In this document: positions 1 to 14,184 of the stretch, piece by piece
How positions within the stretch are numbered: the stretch's first letter is position 1
Layout of the letters: each line of letters begins with the position of its first letter
Position numbers and translations under genes: made by a program
The notes under the pieces: generated by a model
What the model saw: only the letters and a program-made list of their open reading frames with translations
What the model was told of the DNA's origin: nothing
Database searches by the model: none
From: Cristatella mucedo
Taxonomy: Eukaryota; Bryozoa; Phylactolaemata; Cristatellidae
NCBI GenBank assembly: GCA_009760855.2
Contig: WPIO01000122.1
Span: 772,001-836,000 of the forward strand
Reading direction: 5' to 3'
Length of the DNA: 64,000 bases

Positions 1-580
1 TCAAGAGAGACGAGCCTAGCTGTGAAGTTTTGCGATAACTTTAATCGCCTGATTGCACATGACGGCAGGCCAGCAAGCAGTGAGTTACAGAAGTCAAGAC
101 GGGATGTCACAAATGCATGGACCAACTTAAACGTGGTATCCTTTTATAAACAAACCCAAATATTAGACGAATTATATATGCTGGCAGTGTGGATTCTGAC
201 CTTGAACCTCATCAGATTCTGAGTCACACTTAGTTCGCCCATAATCACTAAGTTTTTACCATCATTTAAATTAAGATAGTTTGTTGCCATCTCCATATCT
301 ATCATCATCAATGTCAATCAATCAATATCAATTTGTTGTCATGTTTATATCTGTCATCAATGCATGCAGCTAGAGATATGATGGAATTGACCAGCTGAAA
401 TGCTGGGGGGGATCAAAGCAAAGGTGCAACTGAAAGTCATTTGCATATAAGTCAAAGCCTAGATAGTGTTCGGCAATCACATCGGCAAGAGTAAGAATAT
501 ACACTGCAAAAAGAACGAGACCACGAATAGGCACAATTAGATATGTATTATATGCCAAAAATATAAATAAGAGGTGATCA
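1..580 (-). mobile_element. LINE-A fragment (RT core and C-terminal region), cut by the window edge
   Basis: Bases 1-165 match the C-terminal coding and thumb region of the 5.9-8.3 kb copy (AGCCTAGCTG, CGCCTGATTGCACATG, GACGGGATGTCACAAATGC on the plus strand). Bases 370-558 read on the minus strand as LADVIAEHYLGFDLYANDFQ, a decayed form of the YADDTQLYL motif. The intervening sequence is degenerate. The 3' tail is not in the window. Confidence 0.75.
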
Positions 581-2535
581 CGCTCATATGATTTTCATCC
601 AAGTGATTATTAATGCTCGGGGAGTCATTAAGTTTCAACAGCTGATGTAAAAATACTCCCGCAAAATGTTGACCTTAGACAGAAATAGCATGCTGCATTC
701 TCATCGTATGTAGTAAACGGCTACGGCGTTTTCTTAGTAACTAGTGACCCAGAAGGCCTGCACGACCTTGCTTCCCCACAGGCAGCAATTCTGCAGCCCC
801 AAACTTGAAGCATCTTTCTTAACTCTGGCCTTCTGAGAGATGTAGGTTAGCATAGCATTTCTTTACTGGAAAACGTTTGGCTACGAACTGATTTACTCTT
901 TAATCATTTTGACTTTTCCGAGAAAATGACAGCTACACTTCAGTTGCCGACTTTCGCACTGCATTTGTAGCTGTATGTAGCTGTCAATTGCACTTCGTTG
1001 ACTGTATTTCCCATTTAGAGAGGTTTCTAAATTCTTCTTATTGCGTGAGATAGTTTCTTTTGGCCAAAGTACTTTCACGTTAGATCTGAATGCATTATAT
1101 ATACTTGTGTTGCTATACAAGAATCTTTTACATTCATGCAGTAAAACGTGGTGATAAATAAACATGATGGATGGATTTCAGGTTTAAAATTCTTAACTCC
1201 ATTGCAAAGCTATGCACAAAATCTGGAGTAGAAATACTGGTAAAACCTTTTTGATATAAGCTATTAAGATCGAGAGAAAGAGCACACTGAATGGACGCTC
1301 TCATCTGTTCTTTATATTTCCAGACCCCTGAGCCTATTTTGACAGATGCAAGCTGCAGCTTGTTATACCAGACTTAAGTTTAACTGTAGAAAAGAAGTAA
1401 ATTGTTCGTCGGATGGTCGAATAATTATCCACAAAGTACTTAAGTCCATTCACTTCCTGTATGCTTACTTCAAAATTCGAAATATCAAAAGGCATTGAGT
1501 AAACCTATGCCTAAAGATATATTTTCACTATACTGTGGTTCTGGCTGTAGTTATTGATCAAGTAACTAACTACACTAAACCTTGTTGCTAAAATATATAC
1601 GGATCGCCGTCAGTTGAAATTGTTCAGAAAAATGAGCATCTAAACTAATTATACACAGTCAGAATCGATGTAAGAGTTTCACGGGATTACTGATTATGAT
1701 AGAGTGAAATATAGGGAAGTCTCATAATAAAATTTTACTGTAGTGTGAGTTTAGAAAATGTGTCTTGACATATGGAGAAGTTAACTATGTATATTTTTAC
1801 TTCCTTCACAATGCCGGAACTTTCCAGTAGTATTAAAAAAATGATTGCATTAGCTATTAAATGCGAACTCTATGAAGATCAGTAAATCAAAAAACTAAGT
1901 AATAACTCTCTAAATCTAGTTTTCGCTACATTGCATTGGCTATAATAATATTCTTCGACCATTTAGCACTTAACCAAAACTCAGTCTGCCAACACATTTT
2001 TTTTAAAATTTCACCAGCTTACGGGTATCTATTTTTTACCATTTATATAACAGGTGCTCAGTTTAGCGGAAGTGCTGCAGCACCGTTTAAGTTCACAAAC
2101 GGGCTCCACAGTATGAGCTTTAAGTATTACCTTGAGAATATTTACCGGTCAAGTTTGATGATAGATTATTCGCAGTTGATGAATCATGTACCGGTGTGAT
2201 TTCATCCCAGGCAGGTTCCTTCTTATTAGGTTTAGTGTGGTCTGGCATTAATGTCTCCATCTGGTTCGGGTCGTTTACTTTAACATCACTGCGGTCATTT
2301 GTGTCCGAGCCTTTCAGGAAGTCCCTTTTTTTACGAAGGCGTTGTGTGATACGTCTAGATCAGAAACTTCGTTTTTGTATGCAAGGTAAACATTGAATCA
2401 TAAATAAAATGTGGCTTACCCTGGCTTAGAAAAATTGATAAAGTCTCTATTGTCATACTCATAAATAAGAGAGTTATTCAGATATCTGGAGTGATCAAAA
2501 GGATCCCAATATTCCCTATAATTATGTAAGTAGTA
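581..2535. other. AT-rich sequence without recognisable features
   Basis: No LINE, SINE or exon pattern was recognised on either strand. Frames at 1,936-2,396 are open by chance composition and lack family motifs. Confidence 0.5.
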
Positions 2536-4035
2536 CATTTAATAAAACACTCTTGGAGAGCTTAATCTCTTTCTAGGTTCTTTGTTGCAATGGAAGCACA
2601 ATCTAATTTTTAGTAGCTAGCTCAATAAACAACAAGAATAACAAAGCAAAGGATGACAGGCACAAAGTCTGCCTGCAAGCTTGGTTAGTAGCAGCATGCA
2701 CAGTGTTAGCACATATAAGCGCATAAAAGAAAAATCTTATCAAACCAATAAAGGCTGTGATAAATTAGGGCGATTTTTATTTATTTTTAAATGTGGTCAA
2801 GTCAGGAGATGTAGCGTAACGAGCAGGGAGTGAGGTATAGGCTTTGGAGCATACGAACTAAAGTCTCAGTCTCAGTCTCCAAGCAATTTGAGGTTTGTAC
2901 AACATATAGGTCAGCAGTTACATTCCGAAACAGAGGGGGAAACATTCTTAGACTTTCGGGGAAGTAGATTTAATTTGCAGCTAGAGACAAAGAAAAAGAG
3001 AACTAAAAAGTGACAAATCCCCCATGTCGATGTAATACCTGACTCGGAGCCAGTGCAGGACAGGGAGAAATGTAAGACCTGGCAACTGAGAAACTTACGA
3101 CAGACAAGCTTAGCAGCAGAGTTTGGCACGAGCCGCAAGCACCTGATTAAACAGGCCGGTAGACCTACAAGCAGTGAGTTGAAGAAGTCAAGACGGGATG
3201 TCAAATGTGCATGAACCAATTTAAATGCAGTATCATTGTCTAAATGAGCCCGATTGTTAGCAATGTAATGTAGCTGAAAGTAGGCAGACTTGACTGCGTA
3301 GCTGATGTGGTCGTCTAACAAAATGTCCCATTAGAACATAACACCTAGATTGCCTACACATTCAACAAAATATATGCTGCTAGAGCAGATTTCGAGTGTT
3401 AATATTTCCAGTTTCTGAATCGCACTGTTTTGTGTATAGCTGGTGTAGGGATTTTGTCATCACTCAATTTAAGAAAATTTGCTGCCATCCATATCATCAA
3501 TACATGCAGCAAGTGAGGGGAGAGAAAGAAATGTGCTGGAGTGCTAGAAATCATCAAAGCCAAGGTACAAATGAGTGCCACTTGCTTAGAAGTGAATGCC
3601 CAGATTGGTCTTAGCAATCACATCGGCAAAAGGGACAGTATAAACCGTGAACAGAACGGGACCAAGCACAAAACCTTGTGGTACCTTATTTCAGAGGTTC
3701 ATTCGATTACCTTTGTCAATTAGAAACATTACTCTGGCATCTCCTACTGGGATAGGACCTGAACCATTGCAGAGAAGTGCCAGTGATACCCAGGTAAGAT
3801 GAAAAGCACTTAAGAAACAGCTGGATACTGATAGCATACAAAGCTGACGAAAGATCGAGCAAAACAAGCAGAGATACTCTTCCTATGTCTGCATACCGAA
3901 GTAGGACATTTGACATACAAAGCAATGCCTATTCCGTCGATTGATTAACTCTCAAACCAGATCGAAACGCAATAGCAAGGTTTGAAGTTTCAATAAATAA
4001 GTGCAGCTGGTCTGCCACGACTCGTTCCCGTGTCT
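2536..4035 (-). mobile_element. LINE-A copy with hairpin tail, RT and C-terminal region, heavily decayed
   Basis: The tail hairpin (GAGCTTAATCTCTTTCTAGG) lies at 2,550-2,585. The 3' UTR marker GCAGCATGCACAGTG follows, then minus-strand coding segments. These are 3,321-2,911 (MLDDHISYAVKSAYFQLHYI...HLTSRLDFFNSLLVGLPAC), the YADD-region equivalent near 3,620, and 3,925-3,716 (RVSLLVLLDLSSALYA). Stops and frameshifts are frequent. The 5' border is near 4,035, inside the RT fingers. Confidence 0.8.
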
Positions 4036-4424
4036 CCCCGAGGTTAAAACATGTGTCGCTCTACGAACTTGAGTAACACTACACTTTATAACATCCATAT
4101 AAATTTAAAGTTCAAGATACTGGCTCTTTTACGCCTTAATATAAAAGGAATGGAGTAGTTGCACTTGTTTATGGGCGACAGTATTAAACTTGCCAATTCT
4201 CTGGTTTGGTACCGTACTTCTTATGAATTCATAGTTGTCAGACTGCAGTATACGTTATCGTGCAACACATCATCAACTAATCAACGTTTTAGCCAACTAG
4301 CCCAATTTGGCCTGACGTCACTACTTAAAGACCAGGCTGTGTGTCAGTCCATTCCTTCTCTCATGATTTCCCGGTCAGACCGTTTACCGATATATATGGT
4401 AACAGTAAATTAATTTTTATTAAT

Positions 4425-5100
4425 AACATTAATAATTCCACTTGATTAAGCACCCCCAGAGAACTCGATCCCTTTCTAGGCACTTCAAATTTGCTGCAAA
4501 GGAAAACGCGATTAAATAGTGAGTAATATCATGCTTGATAAGCAACGTGGAAAACATCGTTAGGGGTGATATGGGCAGGGTCCACATGTAAGTGTCGTTA
4601 GTGGCAGCATGCACAGTGGCAGCACACACAAGAACATGAAAGACGAATAACGGACCTACTCAATTCTGTCCTAAATTAGTTAGTTTTTTAAGTTCTTTTT
4701 AAATGGGGACAAGTCAGTGATGCTCTGATGCAAGTTGAGCTTGGGTTCCAGGCTTTGAGAGCATATGAACTAAATACATGATCTTCAAAGGATTTGAGAT
4801 CTGTACGAGGTATTAGTAAACTGTTGGATTCCGTAAAGCGCTTGGTACGAAGCTTGGCCTGGTGGGAGAGTATATCTGAGAGATAAGCTGGAGCCAAAAC
4901 ATGGAGGGACCTAAAAGTGAGCGCCAAAACCTTGAAGTCAATCCGTTGCTTGACTGGTAGCCAGTGCAGGTCGGCAAGAAGTGGTGAGCTGTGGCAACTG
5001 CATCACTCACGACAAACAAGCCTAGCTGCTGAGTTTTGTATCACCTGTAATCGCCCGATCTCACATGCCGGTAGGCCAGCAAGCAGTGAGTTACAGAAGG
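4425..5100 (-). mobile_element. LINE-A 3' fragment (tail, UTR and C-terminal coding)
   Basis: It starts at TAATAACATTAATAATT microsatellite-like sequence, then the hairpin tail (CAGAGAACTCGATCCCTTTC), GGCAGCATGCACAGTGGC, and the coding block at 4,927-4,688 (MALTFRSLHVLAPAYLSDIL...AKLRTKRF). The match to other copies stops near 5,100 at CAGTGAGTTACAGAAG, consistent with 5' truncation. Confidence 0.8.
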
Positions 5101-5889
5101 TTCAAGCTAAATTAATTCGCCAATTCTCTAGCCACTCAGATAAAAATAGCTAGACTGAGCTGAAGAGAGGTCTGGCTAAGCATTTTGGTACGATGAGTAG
5201 GTTGGGATTAAATTTGATTTCAGTGAGGTAGGAGCAGTTTGGTGAGAGAAGCTATTTAAGAAAATCGGATAGCTGCTTGCATGATAAGGCGTGCTAGTTG
5301 AGATAATGTAATCACTGTGAATAAAAAAGTTGCTCATGATTGAAGATAAAATACAAAATTATATTATATTTTGATTTTCGTGACATCATAGGTCTTTAGT
5401 GGATTTAGAGCAGCTATAGAAGGTATCTCAAACCCAAGAATGAAGCTATAACTTGAAAACCGTGGACATGTAGATACAGTGGTGAAACTGTCAGCTCCCC
5501 ACACCTGGTAAACACAATCGGCCTAATTTTGCTGACAAAATTCGTGGCATCTTCTGATACACAAAGACAGCCACTTACCTAAAGCTCGAGGAAATGACTT
5601 AAGTCGTCACATTTTAGAGGTGCTACAAAGCAGTTATTGACTAGATCCTAAAATTCGGGATCTTTCATGGAATGCTGGAAGCTTCAGTTTTATTTTTGTA
5701 ACTTTTTCTCAAATAGCCATAAAATTACACGACACTCAAGTATTAATCATCTTAACTGAAAAGGCGATGGGGACGCCACGTTAGCTACGTTTTCATGCTA
5801 GCTCCAACCTTGACCTTATTCCAAACAGAGTCTTTTTTTGGGTTTCTTGAATTCATATCTCCTGATTAAATCTATCGCCCCTTAGTAAT

Positions 5890-8320
5890 GATATTATAAT
5901 AATTAATGCACTTGATAAAGCGTCCTTAGATAACTCAATCTTTCTCTAAGCGCTTTACATTTGCAGCAAAACAAAAATGTATTTAAATGATATGTTATGT
6001 CGTGCTTCATAAACAAATAAAAGGGATAACACGGTTAGGATGACAAGCACAGGGTCATCACGTGAATGTGGCTAGTGGCAGCATGCACAGTGTCAGAACC
6101 CATAAGCACATCAAGGAAGAATCACAGGGACCCACTAAATGCTGTCCTAAATGGGTGAGTTTTTTAGCCTTTTTAAATGTGGTCAGGTCAGGGGATGTTC
6201 TGACGCAGGTCGGGATGGAGATCCAGGCTTTGGGAGCATACGAACTAAATGCAGTCTCCAATGGATTTAAGGTTTGTACGAGGTACTGGTAGACTGCTGG
6301 ATTCCGAAAAGCTGGTGGTACGACGCTTGGCATGATGGGGGAGTATATCTGAGAGATAGGCTGGAGCCAAAGAATGAAGGGACCTAGAAGCCAGCAACTA
6401 AACTTTGAAGTCAATCTGTTACTTGAATGGTAGCCAGGGCAGGTGAGTGAGAAGTGGCGTGATGCAGCAACTGCAACGCTCACGACAGACAAGCCTAGCT
6501 GCAGTGTTTTGCACCAGCTGCAATCGCCTGATCGCACATGCCGGTAGGCCAGTACGCAGTGAGTTGTAGAAGTCGAGATGGGATGTCGCGAATTCATGGA
6601 CTAACTTGGACGTGGTATCCCTATCTAAACAAGCCCAAATTTTAGCAGGGCTATGAAGCTAAAAACAGGCTGATTTCATTGTGGAGCTGATATGGTCGTC
6701 TAACGAGAGGTCGCTTTGGAATATGACTCCTAGATTTCGAGCTGATTTAACAGGAGATATGCTTTCAAAGCCAATTTGGAGCATCAGCCTTTCCAATGTT
6801 TGAATCACCCTGGGTTTGCCCATGACAAGTAAGTTGAGTTTTATCAACGTTTAGTTTTATCAAATTTGCTGCAATCCATGTGCGGATGTCATCAATGCAC
6901 GCAGGTAGTGATTAGAGAGAGTTTGAGGTGCTCGAAGGCTGGGAGGGATCAAAGCAAAGGTACAACTGAGTGTCATCCGCATAGAAGTGAAAGCCTAGAT
7001 TGTGCTTGGCAATCACATCAGTAAGAGGCAGAGTATAAACCGTGAACAGAACAGGATCTAGCACTGAGCCCTGAGGTACTCCATATTTCAGAGGTACTTC
7101 AGATGATCTTTGTCCATTCACGTCGATACTCTGGAGTCTCCCACTGAGATAGGACCTGAAGCACTGCAGAGCAGTGCCAGTGATGCCCAGTTGAGATGAG
7201 AGGCACTCTAGAAGAACTTTGTGATCGAAAGTATCAAAAGCTGCCTAAAGATTGAACAAAACAAGCAGAGACACTCTACTCAGGTCCGCATTCTTAAGTA
7301 GGTCTTTATATACCCTAAGCAATACTGACTGTGTTGATTGACTAGCTCTAAAGCCAGACTGGACCTTACTAGCAAGGTGTGAGGTTTCGATATTTGAGTT
7401 CAGCTGGTCTGCCACGACCCGTTCTAGTGTCTTTGATAGGAATGGTAGAAGGGAGACTGAGCGGTATTTGGTTAAGTTCTCTTGGTCTAGTGACGCTTTG
7501 TTGAAAAGTGGCCTGACTACAGCCTTTTTGAAGGGTGCTGGGACATGACCTGAGGCTAATGACATAGTAATGATGTTAGTTATGCATGGTAGAAGCAGAT
7601 CAATGCGATGTAGGAACAGGACAATGGGAATCATGTCCAGAGGACCTGATGTCTTTTTCGATTGTGATACGAACTTCAGGACTAGATCACTAATGACCTG
7701 CTTAAATGTAGACATTGAGGTGCTGCAGGGAATTGGCGAACAGCATTCTAGTGAGAATGTTGTCATTGCTGGGACGGCTTCTTTGACCTTGTCTATGTTC
7801 TGAGCAAAGAATCGAGAGAAGCGATCGGCTAGATCATCACAAGGATCATCAGGTAAGGAGCTAATCTGGGACCGGTTGTGGAGATGGTTTATTGTTAACA
7901 TAATCATTTTTGTATTCTGCATCTGTGATTCAACAATGTTTCCCTAAATGCTAGACTTGGCCATTGCTAGGATCGATTGGTAGGACCTACAGTAGTCTTC
8001 GTGGGCCTGTCAATGGACAGTTAGTCCGGATATTTTGTATGCTCTCTCCAGCTTTCGTTTGGTAGACCTGGCAAGCTAAATGTTTGTGGAAAACCATAGG
8101 CCGTCTGGGCGGGGGCGCACAGTGCGCTTTGTCAGAGGTGCAAACTCGTCGAGCGTGTCAGCTAGTGTCGTGTTGTAGCTATCTACCAATGATGACAGAT
8201 TGGAGGGAGGACTGAGCAGCAGAGGTGAAGCAGATATTCTCCCACGGACAGCATCGATGTCAAGTGCTTGTTTGGTACTGCGAATGGTCAATGCTTTGCA
8301 TAGCAGCTTGCATGGTACCA
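5890..8320 (-). mobile_element. LINE-A, longest copy in the window (CR1/L2-like non-LTR retrotransposon), 5' truncated and mutated
   Basis: Reading 5' to 3' on the minus strand: an endonuclease/RT linker (8,321-8,076, LADTLDEFAPLTKR...DGLWF), RT fingers (7,922-7,245, with LTKYRSVSLLPFLSKTLERV and QSGFRASQSTQSVLLRV), RT core (7,121-6,912, YGVPQGSVLDPVLF then FHFYADDTQLYL), thumb (6,847-6,659) and a C-terminal region (6,597-6,058) with the LVQN-like and LAPAYLSDLL-like motifs of CR1/L2 proteins. The motif A catalytic Asp is Asn in this copy (LVLFNL, then a stop). The 3' UTR ends in the hairpin tail near 5,915-5,970 and TAAT-rich repeats. Stops separate the segments, so it is dead. The 5' border is uncertain between 8,320 and 8,460. 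Confidence 0.88.
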
Positions 8321-9214
8321 TCGAAGCTTAGTAATATGCAGAACACCACCGGCGATTCAGGCAAGTTAAAACGCTGCTGCACATTAGATTGCTGGCACAG
8401 TATATCACGTGTACCTGTCTTTGGCCAATCAATATGGTGGCACCAGAGGGTCACTTTCGCAATTCAGTAGATTTTCTTTTTGGCGCTCTGGTAAGTGAGA
8501 CCGATCTCTAATTAATAATGTCTTACAGATAATGTCCTTCAAATTAAATGATTATAAGTAACTAAAGCTTTTGCTCCAGGGATCCTCTATGGTTAAGCTG
8601 ACTTCCAAAGCACTGATGTCGATTGCAGCATTTTACCTTTCTATGCAAGAACCGTCTCTCAGTCCACATTTCACGCCCTGCTAATGTTGACTCCTTTTGA
8701 CGATTTTATTCTTGAGAAGGTTTTGACCGGCACTGTTTCTTCAGTGTGAAGAGTTGAATCAGTTAGCCCTCATAGGGCAATTTATTTACTTAGGATTAAG
8801 ATGTGATATATACATACGGTATTTTCTGGCACTTATTTCGTTAATTCATCGTCCGTTACTAAAATTATGACCACATACACCCATTGTGGGGATTTTTAAT
8901 TTCTATTACGATAGTGAAATAATTATGACTGCAAAGAAGGCTGAACCAGGAGTAACAAAGCTCCACTGGTGGCTAATATGTGAGCGACTTAATGCTGACT
9001 ACGAAGAAACAATTCGTGACTGAAATTAGAATTCGACAATTTCTTGTAACAGGTAGTTATTTGGAGTCCTTAACCAACGACAGTTTCAGCCTGTCTGATA
9101 GGTTATAATTTACACGTGGTCAAGCACACAGTCCGAATTGCGTGGTAATTTAGCTATTAAAGTTACTTGTTTCCAATGGTCATAAGCTAGCGAGCACAGA
9201 CATACATACATACT

Positions 9215-9237
9215 TATATATATATATATATATATAT
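9215..9237. repeat. TA microsatellite
   Basis: A run of TA dinucleotides preceded by CATACATACATACTTA. It stands alone in AT-rich intergenic sequence. Confidence 0.9.
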
Positions 9238-10327
9238 CAGCAAATATATCGGCTAACATATGCCGGATTAATTTTAACAGAACAGGTTTTTGAGGGAGCG
9301 AGAAATGAAAAAGGTTTATGAGCTTATTCTACCATTTGCAGTCACTTTTGCAGCAACTCATTTCTAACGAGAGCTTCACGGTCAGCTCTAATGCATTTAT
9401 TATAAAGAGACCATCTTAGGAAATTACGGTCAGCTATTAGTGGCTGTATAAAATAACCGATAGTTTTAATTCAGTTCGAAGACAACGAACGGAGTTTGAA
9501 AGAATTTTTTCTGGTTTGAACAGTCATGTCTTTTAGAGTAATAGAATATATAGTTTGAATGTAGTGAGAACTTTTTATACGTTGAAGAGTTGATGAAAAA
9601 GGCATAATAAGCAACGCAGTTCGAGAAGGAAATCATAAACCACAGTTTTCCTAACAATACTAGCAGTAGCTTAGGCCAAAAGAGGCAAAGCTTAGAACAG
9701 ACTCACAGAGCGTCAAATTCAGGTCAAGGTGTTTACTCGAATACAATTACCCAATGCTTTTTTTGCTTGGAAGCTTGAGACCGGTAAGCTTGCTCTTCAG
9801 AAACAGCAGCTTCTTCCTATTCAAAAAAAGGAAGTAACTGGAGTAGAAATTCATGCTACGCAACTTTCTGATGAAATAGAGAGACTTGAAATAAGAAACC
9901 TACTTTGCTGCCAGCATATCAATCACAGTAGTTTTAGGAACGAAATATAGGCGGTGTTCAAGCTCCAGAAGTAATAGAGTCAGTTCTACAAGTTACGTAA
10001 GCCAAAGTACCAAAATAAACTCCTGTAAGAAGCGTACGCCACTCCTTTCTCTTCAGTAAGTGCTGCCTAACGCAAAATGAATGAAAATTCAGTTTTTGCG
10101 AAAACTACTCTTCTTTCCACGCCTTCTATGTAAAAGCTGCTCTGTTAGTCTATACTTACCAGCGGAACAAGAGTAGGTGTGAAGTTACCAAGGAGTGAAT
10201 TCGTTCTTAGTAATTAAGGTAAGTCGTGTATACTTATTTCCGAGAGCTCTTGATTATATTAGTAGGAGAAACTTTTTGTAGAACTAAGCTGTGCTTTGAA
10301 AATAATGATTGTCAATCACGAGAGAGA

Positions 10328-10467
10328 TTACCAGCGCTCTAATATATGCTTGAAGATCGCGAGCACTGCAGGAGCCAGGAGGCCTAATGAATTCCCTTCC
10401 ATCACGATAGAATAGCGGCCTGTGCCGCCCTCTAATCCCACTGCCTCAACAGTAACCAGCAGCGAAA
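10328..10467 (-). other. Short GC-rich open segment, candidate exon or repeat relic
   Basis: In an AT-rich desert, about 140 bp of higher GC is preceded on the minus strand by ATACATAG. It is open as SLLVTVEAVGLEGGTGRYS followed by NSLGLLAPAVLAIF and ends at TAA after ERW. It has no ATG and no clear donor. The first part could be read as FN3-like strands and the second as hydrophobic. It is not assigned to any gene. Confidence 0.15.
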
Positions 10468-13400
10468 CTATGTATCGAAAATATTGGATAATTCACCGCC
10501 AAGATTAATTCAATAAGCGCTGCAACTGTAAGCAACCAAGTTTCAATACTTGCGGGTAAAGCACCACATAATTTGAAATCTTGCGACTCGTGCCACCTAC
10601 GTGACAATTATGATACATCACGCATTGCCAGCGAGAATTTAACAGACAGAAAACATTGATTGTTGCCTAGCTTTTCTAGCAAAAAACTTGACATAAAAGC
10701 AAACTAAAAGCTGTTATAAAAACGTGGATATAATCACGTACAGATAAGAAAGCTAAAAAGCCTCACGGCGAGTTTATTTCTTAAAATGCAATCACTAAAA
10801 AGTGAAATAATAAAAAATATTTCGAAGTTAATTGCGGCTATTTGCTGAAAAAACAAATTTTTTCAGCTGCTAATCTTTATCCAAGCAAATAAGTTTCAAA
10901 CAGTTTATGCTAAGCGGATACCAATTATGCAAGGCAGTCTAAAATATGGAATCAATTTGCAACGAGTTTAAAGTAATCAAAGTAGTAACATATATTTGTA
11001 ATTTACTATTGCTAAAATTCTTTATCAAGTTTCCTTTGGCCACAAATGGCTATCTAGTTTCTTTTACCTTTGAAATGCCAATTGCATAACAAGTCAGCGA
11101 CTAATAGTGTACACTGATAATGTAAGTGAAACTGCAGCCGACGTTTTTGAAGTGCAGAGCACTTCAAACAGATATCTTATTGCAAAAAGAATAATAGTGT
11201 CATCTAGTGATGCTATATTGACCAAAGATCTATAAATAACGATGAGAGAAACTAGGGACACCAGCCTATTTCTTGTGGAGCCAAAGCTAAAGCATAGGTA
11301 CTTTTTTACGTCTTCTGAACTTTGGTCGGAGAAAGCTAATCGCCTAGACTATTTTAACTTGCACCTAAAACCTGAAACACCTTGAAATAAAGCCACGGGA
11401 TGAACAAATTTAAAATGCTTTAATGAAAATTTCTATTTATCTTGCGATAATGAGGATTGTGAGCGAGGAAAAAGTAATATTGCGTCTGTCTGCGAAACAG
11501 AGATTCTGAAAACGTACAGAAGCCATTCTAGGTTGCTTTATTTATCACAATAATCCGTACATATAGTTAGGAATTCCGAAAGATTTTTTAAAATGCTGCC
11601 TTGTGGCCAGAGTACAGTAAGTCTCCTTGCTTGGGAAGTTTTCAAAATTTACATTGTCCTCGAATTATCAACCCCCTATAACGCCTTTATCTGACATCAA
11701 TAAGGTCAGAGACTAAGTAATACTGTCTTAAAAACAATAAGCCTGCGTGCAAAGGTGTTATTTGCAATATGGCATCTTCCTGAGATCATAGCGCATAAGC
11801 TGTCATTGATCATATAAAATGGTGGCTGCTGTGCATTGACAAATTTGCTACCAAATTGAGTACTGATCTTTGATTCGAACCCAGGAATTCCTTACAAGAT
11901 TCTAGAAGATCGTATGTGTATCTCTACGATCTTACTTGACTCAATATTAAAAATGTCTTCTCGATGGTGATCTGACCTCAATTTCTGTTGGACCTGTTTC
12001 AGCAGCTTTCCTTATGAGATACATATATTTTTTTTTCATCATATAAAATAACCTAAATACGTTCCTGACTATATTAAACCTAACTTCAGCGGGAAATTGT
12101 GATTACATTTTTTCAATAAAATTAGCACTTTGAAATAAATACTTACCATCTTAAGTTGCCATTGTATTTATCCCATTATTATTTACAAATAATTTTTTGG
12201 GGGCAAAGCACAAGAAGTCCGAAACAAGTTAACAGATGCGTCTGTATCTAAGACCTATAAGAGGCAAGGTTGTTTTCCTCTCCTCTGAGCCAACAGTAAA
12301 TATGCAGTTGTTAATCAGAAATCAGGATCTTAGTCTGACTGCGTTTTCATCTGGTTCATGCATTTTCGATTCTACCGGTGCAGTCACTCGTGTATATAAG
12401 CAATAGATGAGTACAACGGTTGAGGTTTAATTACATATTTAGTTAAATTACTGCCAACTACATGTAATCGTCTTCTCACAGCGTTTTTCCACTGAGAACT
12501 AATTGCCAAAGCTTTTGCAGCAGACTGCCTTCCAGCAATCACTCTAGAATGGTTTCAATGCATTGATTTTAAAAATTACATATGGATAACAAAGTTTGGC
12601 TTTTACCGCTGATATGAAATTTATCAAGCAAGCCAACTAAAACTAATGCAGAAGTTGGATAATCCCAAAAATAATGAGACACTTTAACCATACAATTTAA
12701 AAAAATAACTTGAATACATATTACCAGTAACAGTACATTTACGCAATTTTCTAAATTAATTCACATACAGCAGTTAGTTTACAGCGGAGAGGAATTATTT
12801 AATGACCAAAGTGTAGATATGTGAATGGTCTCAAGCATGCCAAGGCAAGCTTCGTGTAAAAGCCAGCACGCTAATCCAACGTGAATTAAATTTTGCCCAC
12901 CGTTTTCTAAGAATGATACCTAGCGAATTTCAATTAATCATCTGCATGAATCCACTTAAGTTGAATCGACACTAAAAAGAGATCAATCTCCACTAGCAAA
13001 GGAAAAATTAACAGGAACAGATGGATCTTCATCTGAAAGGAAAATCATTTTAGGTCGGTGCACTTATTCTGTATATTGAAGCTAGTTCCCGAATTTCGAT
13101 GTATACATAAAGTAGGCCCGATGACCCAAATATACAGTTTACTGCCTAGGACATCAGCAGAACTAGATTCTGCAAGGCGTTTAGTTCGAGAGCACGTGAC
13201 TTGAGGAGCAATGAGGTCTCGCTCATGCATGTGAGTAATGAGACAGCCAAACCAAAATGGGGATCATTAATTGCATTATTATTATTATCATCAAATTGAT
13301 TCAATGCGTGCATCGGAAGAAAACTTTGAAGCTGCAACAAAAGTGAGCGGATGTGGGCTGGTAAAGCGTAGAAGACAAGGCTTGTAAAACGTAGAAGACA

Positions 13401-14184
13401 TACCTACAGAGATTTATACCAGAGGCAGCCGGGTAAGGATACCTGCTCGCACTCCTGAATAAACGGTGATATAATCTAGTCGAGAATAGGGAACTTGTAA
13501 GCTAGTTAAGGTGTCTTTATCTTGTAAAATTAAATGAATTAAAAAAACAAGTTAAGCTTAATATAGATAAATTGTTATTTGAATGAGCATGCTCATCTAA
13601 CAATATGTTATTCAAGTGTTATTCAGTACAGTATCCCCACATAAGAGGCAGCCACTGCAGTAGTACTGATCGCTGAACCAATGCTTGGGATTATGACTAC
13701 AAGCCTTCGGTTTCCATTAAGTGATAGGATCAATATTTGATTATTATTTGCATTATAAGGCTTCAGAAATTTAGTGCCAATAGCAACGTGAATTCTTTAA
13801 ATGCAAGATGTATGGAAACAGATGATTCAGCTATGAAAGGCATACAAGGATAGCAAGGTTAGTGAATGATTTGAGTGTCATTGGCCATATAGAAAGCGAA
13901 AATCTTGTTCATCATTGATATCGGCTGAAGAGCGAGCATAAATATTAAAAAAGAAGATCAGAACTTTATGACCAGAAAATTTCACTAGAGTTCACAGGCG
14001 GCCGTAAGCTTTGTATCTCTACACTCGGATATCTCTTAGATACTAATATGCAGTTTAACTACAAGGGTTGCAACTGTGCCTGTGGTACCAAGAAGTGTTG
14101 AGAAGCGCTCCGGAAGGATCTAGTCACCTATAATGTAAAGTTTTGCTGAAAAATTAATTTGCAAGAGCAGAAATGAAATAATAA

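Larger units (their letters stand above)
8461..14184. other. Long AT-rich stretch, nearly featureless
   Basis: Apart from the TA run at 9.2 kb and the open segment at 10.3 kb nothing was supported. The cytoplasmic exons of the receptor should lie here or further left on the minus strand if the membrane exon call is right, but no kinase, phosphatase or other signature was seen. Frames at 13.05-13.34 kb are unremarkable. Confidence 0.45.

Noticed and set aside
13045-13340. Two overlapping minus-strand frames as cytoplasmic exons of the receptor
   Set aside because: No splice signals of quality and no recognisable domain.
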